A stretch of DNA of 64,000 bases from an uncultured Clostridia bacterium (GTDB lineage: Bacteria; Bacillota; Clostridia; Oscillospirales; Acutalibacteraceae). The notes beneath the pieces were generated by a model. The model saw only the letters and a program-made list of their open reading frames with translations. It had not been told where the DNA came from and searched no databases. Position numbers and translations under genes: made by a program. Position 1 is the first letter of the stretch, and each line of letters opens with the position of its first letter. Where the stretch lies: NCBI GenBank assembly GCA_945787805.1, contig CALZID010000003.1, positions 93,125-157,124 on the forward strand, read 5' to 3'. Positions 43,505 to 51,811 of this stretch are shown here, piece after piece.

Positions 43505-46500
43505 ATGTCAGGTTACATACCATTAAAAGAACAAAGAAAATTACATGCTAAAAGTGGGAATAGGTGTGCTATATGCAAAATTGTTTTGGTGGATGTTAAG
43601 AATGTTACTTCAGCATGCATTGGCCAAAATGCCCATATCTATGGAGAAAATCCTGGAGCAGCAAGATATGATGCAACAAAAGATAAAACATTCATTAACA
43701 GTGAGGAAAATCTTATTTTTTTATGTTGCAACTGTCATAAAAAAATTGATAATGAAGAAAAGGATTATCCGCCCGAAAAACTGTTTGAAATAAAAAAGCA
43801 GCATGAACTTGCAATAATAGAAGAAAACGCCAATCTACCTGTAAAAAAACAATATCCTTCTTTAGATAAAATTATTAAAAGAGAGGTTGTTCCTTTCGAT
43901 GATTTCCAAAAAGGAGAAACGCACCTCTTTTTTTATAAAGAATTAAGAAGTTCCTTATTTGCCGCTTGTATTAAAAGCAAAAGAGTAGTTCTTTTAGGAG
44001 AAGCAGGATGCGGAAAGAGCTTTGCATTAAAACAATTAGCTGCTGAAATTAGTGCAGATGAAAATAACAATTTATTCCCTGTTTTATATGATTTAAGATT
44101 ATATACTACAGAAGAAATTGAAGCAATTATTGAATCTGAATATCTTCAAATTAATAAAGATAAGGTATTCTTAATACTTGATGCATACGACGAAATAGAA
44201 GAACAAGAGCAAAATCGTTTTGCTCGTAAATTAAGCAGTTTTGCTAAGAAATATCCCGATACATTTATAATTATTTCTACTAGAAATAATTTTTATACTT
44301 GTGCTGATAAAGATGGCTACGGAGCAAAATTTGAAAATTTTACAGAGTATTCTTTATGTTCATTAACTTATAAACAGATTGAGCAGTATGTTGTTGATAA
44401 CGGCTTAAGTTGGGAGTTGTTTTGTAAAGAAATATATATACGTAAAATAAATGATTTAATAAGTAATCCTTTTTATTTAGTCGAACTTGTCAAATTATTA
44501 TTAACCGATAAAAAATTGCCTGAAAAATCAGAGTTAATGGAAAAAATAATATTAAGTCGTTTTAGTAAGGATATTAAAAAATATACTACTACAAAGAACA
44601 TTCATGCTAATCAAAGGGAAATAATGATTAATTTGCAAAAGGTAGCTTTTGCTATGCAATGCATGCATAAAATTGAAATAACCGAAGATGACTATCAGCA
44701 GTTATTGGGTTTAGAAGAAAGAAAACTCTTGAATTATTCGGGAATCTTTTCTAAAGTTGAAAACGACAAACATCGGTTTGAACATAATAATTTCCGTGAA
44801 TATTTAACAGCCAAATATCTTTGCCAATTAGACTTTGAATCAATTCAACAATTATTGTGCACAAGTGACGGTGTTATTAAAGATTCATGGGTAAATGTTT
44901 TATCTTACTTAGTACTTATATATGATAGCCCAGATTTGTTATCCTGGTTATGTGAAATAGGACCAGAATTTGTGGTTAAATTTGAAAGAACGCGTCTAAG
45001 CGAAGATGACAGAAATCGCATTACCAGAAGTCTAATTGATAGCATATCAAACCGTAACATGTGGATTTCAAGAACAAATATTTCCGCTGATGAATTAGCA
45101 CGGTTCGGTGAATCACCTAACACCTGCGAATATCTTTTAAAACAAATTCAAAACCCTGTAAATTTTAGAAGTCAATCCAACGCTATACAGGTTTTATCAA
45201 ATTTTTCACAAAAGCATAATATGGATGAAACTACAAGAGATGTTCTTTTTTCGTGCATAAAATCTAGTGAAACTCGTGATTATGAAAAGCGTGAGGCAAT
45301 AGAAGTAATTGCGGAATTAAGAATAGCAACACCTGCAATTACAGAATATCTATTATCTAAATATGAACAAAATGATTCCAATGAGGTTGCATATGGTATT
45401 ATCAATTATTTGATTTCTTTACCTAACAATGAAGACTATATAGACATTTTCATAAAAGAATATGATGAATGTGGTCACCCTAACAAGGATTATTCTAGTA
45501 ATACCTACTTAAGAATCAAAGAATTTTTTGAAAAGTCTCAAGAATACAATGTCCTTTGCAAACTATTAACATATTTTAGTCAATGCGAAGAACATCATTC
45601 CCTTGATAAAGAACTTTTTGAAAATTTAATTGCAAAAGCCACAAGTGAGTACATGAGTGGAAATAAAAATATATTTGAAGTGATATTGAAAGCAATAGTA
45701 ACAACTGAACATAAATATAATAGTTTGTTCAGAGAGTATTGTAAAAAATTCTTTAAAGATACAAACACTTTAAAGGAGGCTTTTGTCACTCTTTCTTCTC
45801 AATACTCTGAAGGCGATTTGGATTTGTTGTTTTTACTTGAATCCATCGCTGATAACGAATGTTATGAAGCTTTATTGGATGATACTGAAAAATATATTGA
45901 CCTTATTTCGCATCTCTATGTTCGAATACAGGAAAATCATCCGCTATTATCTAATTACGAAGATGCGTTAAAGAATGCTGGAAGAGATATCCCCCAAAGG
46001 AGAAAATTCATAGATTATTCGGCAGAGAGACAAAAAGGAATACAATTATATTTTGATAGCCTTTTCAATAAAGAAATATTTTCAGTACTTATTAATTCTC
46101 TGTTGGAGTATGCCGAAAATCCTGACCTAACATATAGTGAATTACAAGAAATTCATAGGCGTGATTTTGAGGATATTTCGAAAGGCGAAATATTATTCCA
46201 ACTTTCAATCGACTTAGACAACTATGAATATAAAAGTCAAAAGGTAAAAAAATTTGTATCTGAAATATATTGGGAAGGTTTTTCAATGCGTACTATTTAC
46301 CGATTATTAGAAGGTGATAATAAAATCAATGTGTCCGAAGAGCAGGTGTATTATATTGAAAAATTGTGTAAGGATAACATTGAGACTATTGAACAATGGG
46401 ACCCCAATAGCAAGAAAATTACTTGGTCAATGGTATATATAATATTTTTATCAGCACATTTTGACTTTACTTATCCAAAATCAATTTTCTTGAAGATGCT

Positions 46501-47365
46501 TTTTATTCCTAAGTTCTATTATCGTAATTCAGATTATTCACGCAACAGTGCTTTTTCTAGTTATGTAACAAAGCATTTGACAGATAATGATATAAAAACC
46601 TGGATAAGTACTAATGCAAAACCTAACAAATTACTTCAAGAGGTTGCTGAAGATTGTATGACTTTTTGTCAACATAACAAGTTAAATTCTACAATTGAAC
46701 TTGCTGAAGATTTTCTCGAAAATTCTGATAGCGAATGGTTAAAAAGAAAGTCAGTAGAATATATTATTGACATATGTGGATATAAGTATTTGTATGATAA
46801 ATATTTATACAATTGTGATGATATTGTGCTAAAATGTATAGTTGAATGTACAATTAATCATCGTGACCCTCAACTTATTGAGAAGTTAGAGGAAATCAAT
46901 CGCAATTCTACAGACCCATTAACATATTTGTCTCAACTTGTATTTTTAAAAAGTAGTTATGGTCTGGAAAAATATTACGAATTAGCTAAAGAGAATATGA
47001 CTTTGCCAGATTTTTCTTCGAAAAATGGTATTTCTCCAATTACAGAAAAAATATCGGAGATATCCGAAGTTGAACATATACCAATTCTATCAAAATTACA
47101 GAGTTTATTATTTTTGCCAGGATTTGTAGATAAGGATGCTTTCGGCCTGTGGAATAGTCTGCATAATGCATTCAGAAAAATTGCCCATAATGATTACAAT
47201 GAAGTAAAAAAACATTTAGAAGATTCATTGCAACATTGCGATTCATCTGATGAGGAAAGATGTTTTTGCAACAGCATCTTGGAAGAAATTTTACGTGACC
47301 AGAATACAGCTAAGGATATAGCTTGGAGTATGGATGAAGTAATTGGATTTTTGAATCATCAATAA
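43505..47365 (+). CDS. HNH nuclease-NACHT STAND defence protein
   Basis: A 1,286-residue NLR-like protein. Residues 1-100 are an HNH-type nuclease domain with two Cys pairs (CAIC near 21, CCNCHKK near 76) and the AHIYGENPGAAR block. A NACHT NTPase follows: Walker A VLLGEAGCGKSFALKQLA near 160, Walker B VFLILDAYDEIEEQ near 220, sensor IIISTRNNFY near 255 and an RFEHNNFREYLTAKYL helix near 422. The remaining ~840 residues are helical HEAT/TPR-like repeats, the likely sensor. Known bacterial NACHT/Avs proteins detect phage components and activate an N-terminal effector; here that would be DNA cleavage. It is a single gene with its own promoter. Confidence 0.88.
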   Translation: MSGYIPLKEQRKLHAKSGNRCAICKIVLVDVKNVTSACIGQNAHIYGENPGAARYDATKDKTFINSEENLIFLCCNCHKKIDNEEKDYPPEKLFEIKKQHELAIIEENANLPVKKQYPSLDKIIKREVVPFDDFQKGETHLFFYKELRSSLFAACIKSKRVVLLGEAGCGKSFALKQLAAEISADENNNLFPVLYDLRLYTTEEIEAIIESEYLQINKDKVFLILDAYDEIEEQEQNRFARKLSSFAKKYPDTFIIISTRNNFYTCADKDGYGAKFENFTEYSLCSLTYKQIEQYVVDNGLSWELFCKEIYIRKINDLISNPFYLVELVKLLLTDKKLPEKSELMEKIILSRFSKDIKKYTTTKNIHANQREIMINLQKVAFAMQCMHKIEITEDDYQQLLGLEERKLLNYSGIFSKVENDKHRFEHNNFREYLTAKYLCQLDFESIQQLLCTSDGVIKDSWVNVLSYLVLIYDSPDLLSWLCEIGPEFVVKFERTRLSEDDRNRITRSLIDSISNRNMWISRTNISADELARFGESPNTCEYLLKQIQNPVNFRSQSNAIQVLSNFSQKHNMDETTRDVLFSCIKSSETRDYEKREAIEVIAELRIATPAITEYLLSKYEQNDSNEVAYGIINYLISLPNNEDYIDIFIKEYDECGHPNKDYSSNTYLRIKEFFEKSQEYNVLCKLLTYFSQCEEHHSLDKELFENLIAKATSEYMSGNKNIFEVILKAIVTTEHKYNSLFREYCKKFFKDTNTLKEAFVTLSSQYSEGDLDLLFLLESIADNECYEALLDDTEKYIDLISHLYVRIQENHPLLSNYEDALKNAGRDIPQRRKFIDYSAERQKGIQLYFDSLFNKEIFSVLINSLLEYAENPDLTYSELQEIHRRDFEDISKGEILFQLSIDLDNYEYKSQKVKKFVSEIYWEGFSMRTIYRLLEGDNKINVSEEQVYYIEKLCKDNIETIEQWDPNSKKITWSMVYIIFLSAHFDFTYPKSIFLKMLFIPKFYYRNSDYSRNSAFSSYVTKHLTDNDIKTWISTNAKPNKLLQEVAEDCMTFCQHNKLNSTIELAEDFLENSDSEWLKRKSVEYIIDICGYKYLYDKYLYNCDDIVLKCIVECTINHRDPQLIEKLEEINRNSTDPLTYLSQLVFLKSSYGLEKYYELAKENMTLPDFSSKNGISPITEKISEISEVEHIPILSKLQSLLFLPGFVDKDAFGLWNSLHNAFRKIAHNDYNEVKKHLEDSLQHCDSSDEERCFCNSILEEILRDQNTAKDIAWSMDEVIGFLNHQ

Positions 47366-47508
47366 TTGCTATTATTCTGACCACTTATGGACCACTTGAG
47401 GTGAAAACGCGGTGGGAATATTAGAATTATTTGAAAATTGGGCTTGAATTATTGTAATTATTAGAGTAGAATTGGCTTAAAATCTATCTTTTAATGGTAT
47501 CGTCGCGG
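47366..47508. other. Intergenic region before the attachment site
   Basis: About 140 bp between the NACHT gene and the tRNA-derived repeat. I see no gene and no tRNA 5' half here. Confidence 0.5.
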
Positions 47509-47554
47509 CTACGAACCAAAAGGTCGGGGGTTCGAATCCCTTCCGGCGTGCCAA
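47509..47554 (+). other. att site: 3' half of tRNA-Arg(ACG), left copy
   Basis: This 46-bp stretch runs from the anticodon loop (CTACGAA, anticodon ACG) through the T arm (GGGGGTTCGAATCCCTT) to CCA. It is identical to 51362-51407. The 5' sequence cannot complete the tRNA, so this is a recombination remnant rather than a gene. The intact tRNA gene must lie outside the window. Confidence 0.85.
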
Positions 47555-47557
47555 GTT

Positions 47558-47608
47558 AAAAACCTTGATATATAACGATATTCGTTATGTATTGGGGTTT
47601 TTCTTTTT
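47558..47608 (+). terminator. Terminator-like hairpin after the left att site
   Basis: AAAAACC...ATAACG-ATATT-CGTTAT...GGTTTTT, followed by CTTTTT. It is positioned as the former downstream terminator of the tRNA or the integrase transcript. Confidence 0.65.
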
Positions 47609-47647
47609 CTACAAAAACAAGACTTTTCTAACACTTTTTCTAACACA

Positions 47648-48799
47648 TTAAAACGAAAACAAATTTGACATTGAATTTGCAATATCTTTTTTGCGTTTAG
47701 CGTCAAGATGTGCGTAAATATTTGCAGTGATTTGAATATCAGAATGACCAAGCCACTCTTGTATATCTTTTAATTCAAAGCCATTTGAAACTAACATACT
47801 TGCACAACTGTGTCTTAAATCATGAAAACGAATATGACGCAATTTGTGTTGCTTCAAAAGTTTGCTGAATTTCATAGTTATATAGTCGGGTGCATAAGGT
47901 TTGCCGTTCTGCCACTTGAATATATAGTCATTGTCAATATATTGCTTGCCGAATAAACGCCTATTCTCTTTTTCTTGTGCTTTAAGTAACAATAGAATTT
48001 CTTTAACATCGGGTGTTAAAGGGTACGAACGAAAACTCGAAGCGTTTTTTGTGCTATCTTTTTCAACAACCTTTGTAAACCTAACAACAGTGTGCTTAAT
48101 TGTAATAATGTTATTATCAAAATTAACACTGTCCCATTTCAACCCAAGAACTTCACTACGGCGTAAGCCATACAAAACAGTGAAATACAATAACGGGTAA
48201 ATATGTTCGTTGCGTAATTCGTTGAACATTGTTTGTAATTCGTCATTACTATAAAAGTCTGGCTCACGGCGTTGTTGTTTAGGCATTACAACAAATTCAC
48301 ACGGATTTTTTGAAATCAAATCATTTTTCAAAGCTTCTTTGCAAACAAGCTGAATAATAAGTCTATGTGTTTTCATTGTCTTTGGTGACAAACCACCTTT
48401 GCCGTCTAAACGCCCTGATTTGCTTTTTACATCAATATATTCTTGAATATGGTTGCGTTTAATGTCTGCAAGTTTAATGCCCTTGTTTTTGAAATATGGA
48501 ACTATATGAGCATTGGCAACACTTTTATAACCTTGATGTGTAATTGTATCAACACTGTTTTCAATAAGGTTAAGCCAATAAAGAACATAATCACTGAATA
48601 AAACATCTGTATGTATTAAGTTTTCACGCAATTCATACTCTTTTATTTTTTCACGCAATATTTGTTCTGCAATACGCTTATTACCTTTGACATCTAAACC
48701 CGTTGAAATCCATTTAGGTTTGCGTTTGCCGTTGCTATCTCTTGTATTAAGAACAACATAATATTTGCCGTTCTTTTCTTGGAGACTGCCTGTCATATA
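47648..48799 (-). CDS. Tyrosine recombinase integrase
   Basis: A 383-residue phage-type integrase; the ATG at 48799 follows AAGGAGTGTTATAT. An N-terminal arm-binding region (GSLQEKNGKYYVVLNTRDSN) and a core-binding domain precede the catalytic domain. Catalytic residues: Arg in LYGLRRSEVLGL near 208, His-x-x-Arg in HDLRHSCASML near 322, His in EWLGHSDIQIT near 344 and the Tyr in NIYAHLD near 357. It ends about 95 bp from the left att site, as usual for elements integrated in tRNA genes. Confidence 0.94.
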   Translation of the reverse strand, partial: YMTGSLQEKNGKYYVVLNTRDSNGKRKPKWISTGLDVKGNKRIAEQILREKIKEYELRENLIHTDVLFSDYVLYWLNLIENSVDTITHQGYKSVANAHIVPYFKNKGIKLADIKRNHIQEYIDVKSKSGRLDGKGGLSPKTMKTHRLIIQLVCKEALKNDLISKNPCEFVVMPKQQRREPDFYSNDELQTMFNELRNEHIYPLLYFTVLYGLRRSEVLGLKWDSVNFDNNIITIKHTVVRFTKVVEKDSTKNASSFRSYPLTPDVKEILLLLKAQEKENRRLFGKQYIDNDYIFKWQNGKPYAPDYITMKFSKLLKQHKLRHIRFHDLRHSCASMLVSNGFELKDIQEWLGHSDIQITANIYAHLDAKRKKDIANSMSNLFSF

Positions 48800-48810
48800 T
48801 AACACTCCTT

Positions 48811-48990
48811 TCAATTACAATATGAGTTAATAAATTCATTCAATGAAACTTTTGGCACATAGTATTTGCGACCAATTTTCACAGATTTAATAGTGCCGTT
48901 TCTCAATAACTTATAAAGCATATTTTTACCCATTCGTAATGCTTTGCAAGTCTCTTCAAAAGTTAATACATCATTAAAACTTTCAAACAT
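48811..48990 (-). CDS. Excisionase-like HTH protein
   Basis: A 59-residue protein after GAAAGGAGTAAATTT. It reads as a MerR-type winged helix (LTFEETCKALRMGKNMLYKL, then a KSVKIGRKYYVPK wing) of the excisionase class that pairs with tyrosine integrases. Its stop codon is 11 bp before the integrase start, so the two are cotranscribed. Confidence 0.85.
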   Translation of the reverse strand: MFESFNDVLTFEETCKALRMGKNMLYKLLRNGTIKSVKIGRKYYVPKVSLNEFINSYCN

Positions 48991-49004
48991 AAATTTACTC
49001 CTTT

Positions 49005-49736
49005 CTAAATAATATTATCGTTAAGAAAATCAACTATTTCTTGTGTATATGGCAATGCTTTTATAGAACAATATTCATTGGTAAAATCATAGCCAATATC
49101 TGCCATAAGTGTGCCACGCATTAGCGTTGTTGCTTCATTAAGGTTTCTGCTATGATAATAAAGATGTGCGTTAAGGTCAGTGACACTTTTTTCTAAATCT
49201 TTATTGATGTATTTAACAATATACTTGCTAACGGCTTCGTGGTTTTTTATAGGCTCAAGAACACACCAACCGAATTTATTTTCATAAGGTGTCCACTTGT
49301 AGACAGTATCACCGTTCTTTACTTTTTCTGCTACCTTTGACCCCATTGTGTCACCAATTTGAAATTGATGTAAATGTGATGTAGGTAAGCCGTAAAATAA
49401 GCCGTGAATATGCCAAGACTTGCCGTCACTGTGTAATTCGGGAATAAGTAAGAATTGAATTTTTATACCGTATTTTTTACCATAATCACGCAAGAAAATG
49501 ACAAAAGATTTATGGTACTTTTCAAGGTCTTGCCTATCAAATTTGTTGCTATCAATAGTTAAAGTTACAAATAAATCCCACGGATTACAAGAAGCCAATT
49601 CATATATTTTATTTCTTGCACGGGAAACATTATTGCTTAATTTCTTTTCATTTACTGTGCAACGAGCATATTGTTTTTTGTTATCAACATCAAGCCCTGA
49701 TGTTCTCAAAACATTCATTGTGGTGACTTTAAGCAT
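49005..49736 (-). CDS. Rolling-circle replication initiator, HUH endonuclease
   Basis: A 243-residue reading from the ATG at 49736. The HUH motif is in SDGKSWHIHGLFYG near residue 108, preceded by VTLTIDSNKFDRQDLEKYHK; the likely nicking Tyr is in VSKYIVKYINKDLE near 175. This is a Rep of small plasmids and integrated plasmid-like elements. The reading frame stays open upstream to 49850, where an ATA codon sits 9 bp after AAAGGAG; no ribosome binding site precedes 49736. The true protein may therefore be 38 residues longer (NNLSKNKDCFSFLDKL at its start). Confidence 0.85.
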   Translation of the reverse strand: MLKVTTMNVLRTSGLDVDNKKQYARCTVNEKKLSNNVSRARNKIYELASCNPWDLFVTLTIDSNKFDRQDLEKYHKSFVIFLRDYGKKYGIKIQFLLIPELHSDGKSWHIHGLFYGLPTSHLHQFQIGDTMGSKVAEKVKNGDTVYKWTPYENKFGWCVLEPIKNHEAVSKYIVKYINKDLEKSVTDLNAHLYYHSRNLNEATTLMRGTLMADIGYDFTNEYCSIKALPYTQEIVDFLNDNII

Positions 49737-49869
49737 TTTGCTATCACCTAAACCATATTCCTTTACAATAGACTGATTGTATTTATATAATGGCTCTTTT
49801 AACTTATCTAAAAAACTAAAACAATCTTTGTTCTTTGATAAGTTATTTATTTTCTTTTACTCCTTTCTT

Positions 49870-50050
49870 ACATAATTTCTCATAAATTGATAGTTAGTCA
49901 AGTAAGCAACTGTCTGTGTGCCACCCCTTGCAGTCGCAACCGACAAGCAAGGGGGGTGTGCATCACTGAAAGATAACCCCACATAACTAACAAACGAGTT
50001 AGTTGCTAACAAATAATTTACGCAACACTAATATAACATTAAATAAATAA
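49870..50050. other. Candidate replication origin of the small element
   Basis: Between the divergent rep and repressor genes. The inverted repeat CACCCCTTGC at 49922-49931 and GCAAGGGGGGTG at 49947-49958 flank a 15-base loop. A TGCTAACA box lies at 50004-50011. A GC-rich hairpin in AT-rich surroundings next to an HUH rep gene is where a double-strand origin would be expected. The nick site is not identified. Confidence 0.45.
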
Positions 50051-50062
50051 TTTGTCAACATA

Positions 50063-50091
50063 TTTACAAAAAAGTTTTTTTATGTTATTAT
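50063..50091 (+). promoter_or_regulatory. Promoter of the S24-type repressor gene
   Basis: TTTACA (50063-50068), 17 bp, TATTAT (50086-50091), followed by AAAGGAG and the repressor start. Confidence 0.55.
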
Positions 50092-50111
50092 CTATTAAAA
50101 GGAGTGGTTAT

Positions 50112-50891
50112 ATGGCATACACTGAAATGTTAAACATCTTAATTCACGATAGTGGTTTAACTGTAAAACAAATAGCAGAAAAATGTGGCGAAAACGGTGT
50201 GAATATAACATCTGCATATATTAGTAAATTGAGAAATGACACAAAAAACACTGCACCATCAGATAATGTATCAAGGGCAATCGCAAAGGCGTGTGGTGCG
50301 AAATATGAAGAATGTTTGATTGTTGAAGCATATTTGGATAAGTCACCAAAAATTATTAATGATTTCTTTAATCAATACAAAAAGATGGTTGTACCAATTA
50401 CAATGGGCGTTTTGGAAAACAAAATTACAACACAACAACAAAAAGAACTTGAAAAAGCCGTTGAAAATTTACCAATGTCACAGTTTATTTTTGAACTCGT
50501 TAAAGAAAATATGGCAACGAAGATAACAAAAGAATATGGCACAGGACACATTAAAGCAGTTCAAAAAGGTGAAGATTTTAATATCACACAAGAAATTAAA
50601 CAAAATTTAGGTCTGTCGATAAGTGATGACGGAATGTCTCCACAAATACGCAAAGGTGATTTAGTACAAATTGAGTACAAACCAATTGATGAACTCAAAA
50701 CGGGTGATGTTGTTTGTATCGGAAAAACAAAGAATAAAGGCAAAGTGTTTGCAAGAAAAATTGTTATAAGTGATAATAAAAAAGCAATTACACTTATGCC
50801 GATAAACAATGAATATACTTGTGAAACCGTCAACATTAATGATATTATTATCTTTGGTAAAGCATTAAGAGTTACAACCGAAATCAAATAG
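50112..50891 (+). CDS. XRE repressor with S24/LexA-type peptidase domain
   Basis: A 259-residue CI-like repressor; the ATG at 50112 follows AAAGGAGTGGTTAT. An N-terminal helix-turn-helix (LTVKQIAEKCGENGVNITSA, residues 16-35) and a helical linker precede a C-terminal S24 domain: LSISDDGMSPQIRKGD near 175, with the Ser nucleophile, and KVFARKIVI near 210, with the Lys. Such repressors cleave themselves upon DNA damage, linking excision or replication to the SOS response. Divergent from rep, so it probably controls rep, xis and int. Confidence 0.88.
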   Translation: MAYTEMLNILIHDSGLTVKQIAEKCGENGVNITSAYISKLRNDTKNTAPSDNVSRAIAKACGAKYEECLIVEAYLDKSPKIINDFFNQYKKMVVPITMGVLENKITTQQQKELEKAVENLPMSQFIFELVKENMATKITKEYGTGHIKAVQKGEDFNITQEIKQNLGLSISDDGMSPQIRKGDLVQIEYKPIDELKTGDVVCIGKTKNKGKVFARKIVISDNKKAITLMPINNEYTCETVNINDIIIFGKALRVTTEIK

Positions 50892-50900
50892 TGTGTGGTC

Positions 50901-50942
50901 GCATTTGTAGTCACTGCTAACAGTAAGTCCCATATACAAGGC
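50901..50942 (+). repeat. 42-bp direct repeat, copy 1
   Basis: GCATTTGTAGTCACTGC, then TAACAGTAAGTCCCATATAC and AAGGC. Three mismatches to the copy at 50989-51030. Confidence 0.8.
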
Positions 50943-50988
50943 GTTGCTAAATAATGGCGTGGTGTCTGCTAACAATTAGTGACATAGT

Positions 50989-51030
50989 GCATTTATAGTG
51001 ACTGCAAACAGTAAGTCCCATATACAAGGC
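50989..51030 (+). repeat. 42-bp direct repeat, copy 2
   Basis: GCATTTATAGTGACTGC, then AAACAGTAAGTCCCATATAC and AAGGC. The 88-bp period and non-coding location suggest protein-binding sites or origin repeats. Confidence 0.8.
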
Positions 51031-51040
51031 ATAATCGGTT

Positions 51041-51064
51041 AAAGCCCTCTTGCGAGGGCTTTTG
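51041..51064 (+). terminator. Terminator in the small element
   Basis: AAAGCCCTC-TTGC-GAGGGCTTTT, a strong GC-rich stem with a T-run. Confidence 0.8.
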
Positions 51065-51361
51065 ATTTTAGATGCTAAATACAGGGGGTTAGTTTACCAC
51101 ACGCAATAAGTATCTGCACCCTGTACCCACCAACATACTACAACGCACCAACAAAATAGCCACAAGAAATCTTGTGGCTCTTTATATAATAGCGGTGTTT
51201 CTAACACTTTTCTAACGAATGTGCTAAAAGTCATTTAGTTTGATAAATATAAGTTTAAGAGCCATTTAACACTTATATTCACTGTAAACACTTGATAATT
51301 AAGGATTTACAAAGAATTTCAATAACGATAACAAAATTTCACTAAATAATGCAGTATAAAA

Positions 51362-51407
51362 CTACGAACCAAAAGGTCGGGGGTTCGAATCCCTTCCGGC
51401 GTGCCAA
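51362..51407 (+). other. att site: 3' half of tRNA-Arg(ACG), right copy
   Basis: Identical over 46 bp to 47509-47554. The sequence 5' of it is AT-rich element DNA, so again no complete tRNA. With the left copy it delimits a 3.85-kb integrated element. Confidence 0.85.
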
Positions 51408-51412
51408 AAATG

Positions 51413-51447
51413 AAAGAGTCACTTTTGTGGCTCTTTTGTTTTTTTGT
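51413..51447 (+). terminator. Terminator after the right att site
   Basis: AAAGAGTCAC-TTTT-GTGGCTCTTTT, then TTTTTTT. Probably the original terminator of the tRNA transcript. Confidence 0.8.
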
Positions 51448-51746
51448 ATATTATAATAGGAAGGGATTCGAACAAGGAGGGAGCAAATCAAAGATTTGCA
51501 GAAGAAAACAGTCCGGTGGACTGTTTTCGCCGACGTGGCAACGAGCGAAGCGAGGCGATAGGCACGGCAGTGCCGGGACAAAATCCCTTCCGGCGTTCTA
51601 AAAAGACGGATAAGACAATGCGAAAAAGAAACGATAGGAATGTCTTTTAGATACGCAGAGTTTTTTGCATAAATATTTAATATAATAAGATAATTTTTAC
51701 CATAATACAGCAATTATTTTTCTATTTTTTTTGTACAAAAAGTTCA
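51448..51746. other. Remnant att fragments downstream of the tRNA site
   Basis: GGAAGGGATTCGAAC at 51459-51473 is the inverted T-arm sequence, and AATCCCTTCCGGCGT at 51582-51596 is a direct piece of the tRNA 3' end. Between them lie AACAGTCC/GGACTGTT and GCACGGCA-GTGCC inverted repeats. I see no gene; this looks like debris of earlier integration and excision. Confidence 0.55.
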
Positions 51747-51774
51747 TTGACAAAAGTCTTCACTGTGCTATACT
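51747..51774 (+). promoter_or_regulatory. Promoter of the E2-like acyltransferase gene
   Basis: TTGACA (51747-51752), 16 bp, TATACT (51769-51774), with AAAGGAG before the start codon. Confidence 0.75.
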
Positions 51775-51811
51775 TAATAAATAAATTGCAACGGCAAAGG
51801 AGATTTATGCA

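Larger units (their letters stand above)
50892..51361. other. Non-coding right end of the small element
   Basis: About 470 bp without a gene. It holds two 42-bp direct repeats, TGCTAACA boxes at 50915 and 50967, a terminator at 51041 and, at 51170-51215, a TTCTAACAC segment also present near the left end (47625-47645, TTCTAACACATT). These may be integrase arm sites or single-strand origin features. Confidence 0.5.

Noticed and set aside
47509-47554. Complete tRNA-Arg gene
   Set aside because: Only the 3' half is present; the upstream sequence cannot form the acceptor, D arm or anticodon 5' strand. The same is true at 51362.
51342-51713. 123-codon minus-strand ORF across the right att site
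   Set aside because: It reads through the tRNA remnant and a terminator antisense; no ribosome binding site and no family resemblance.
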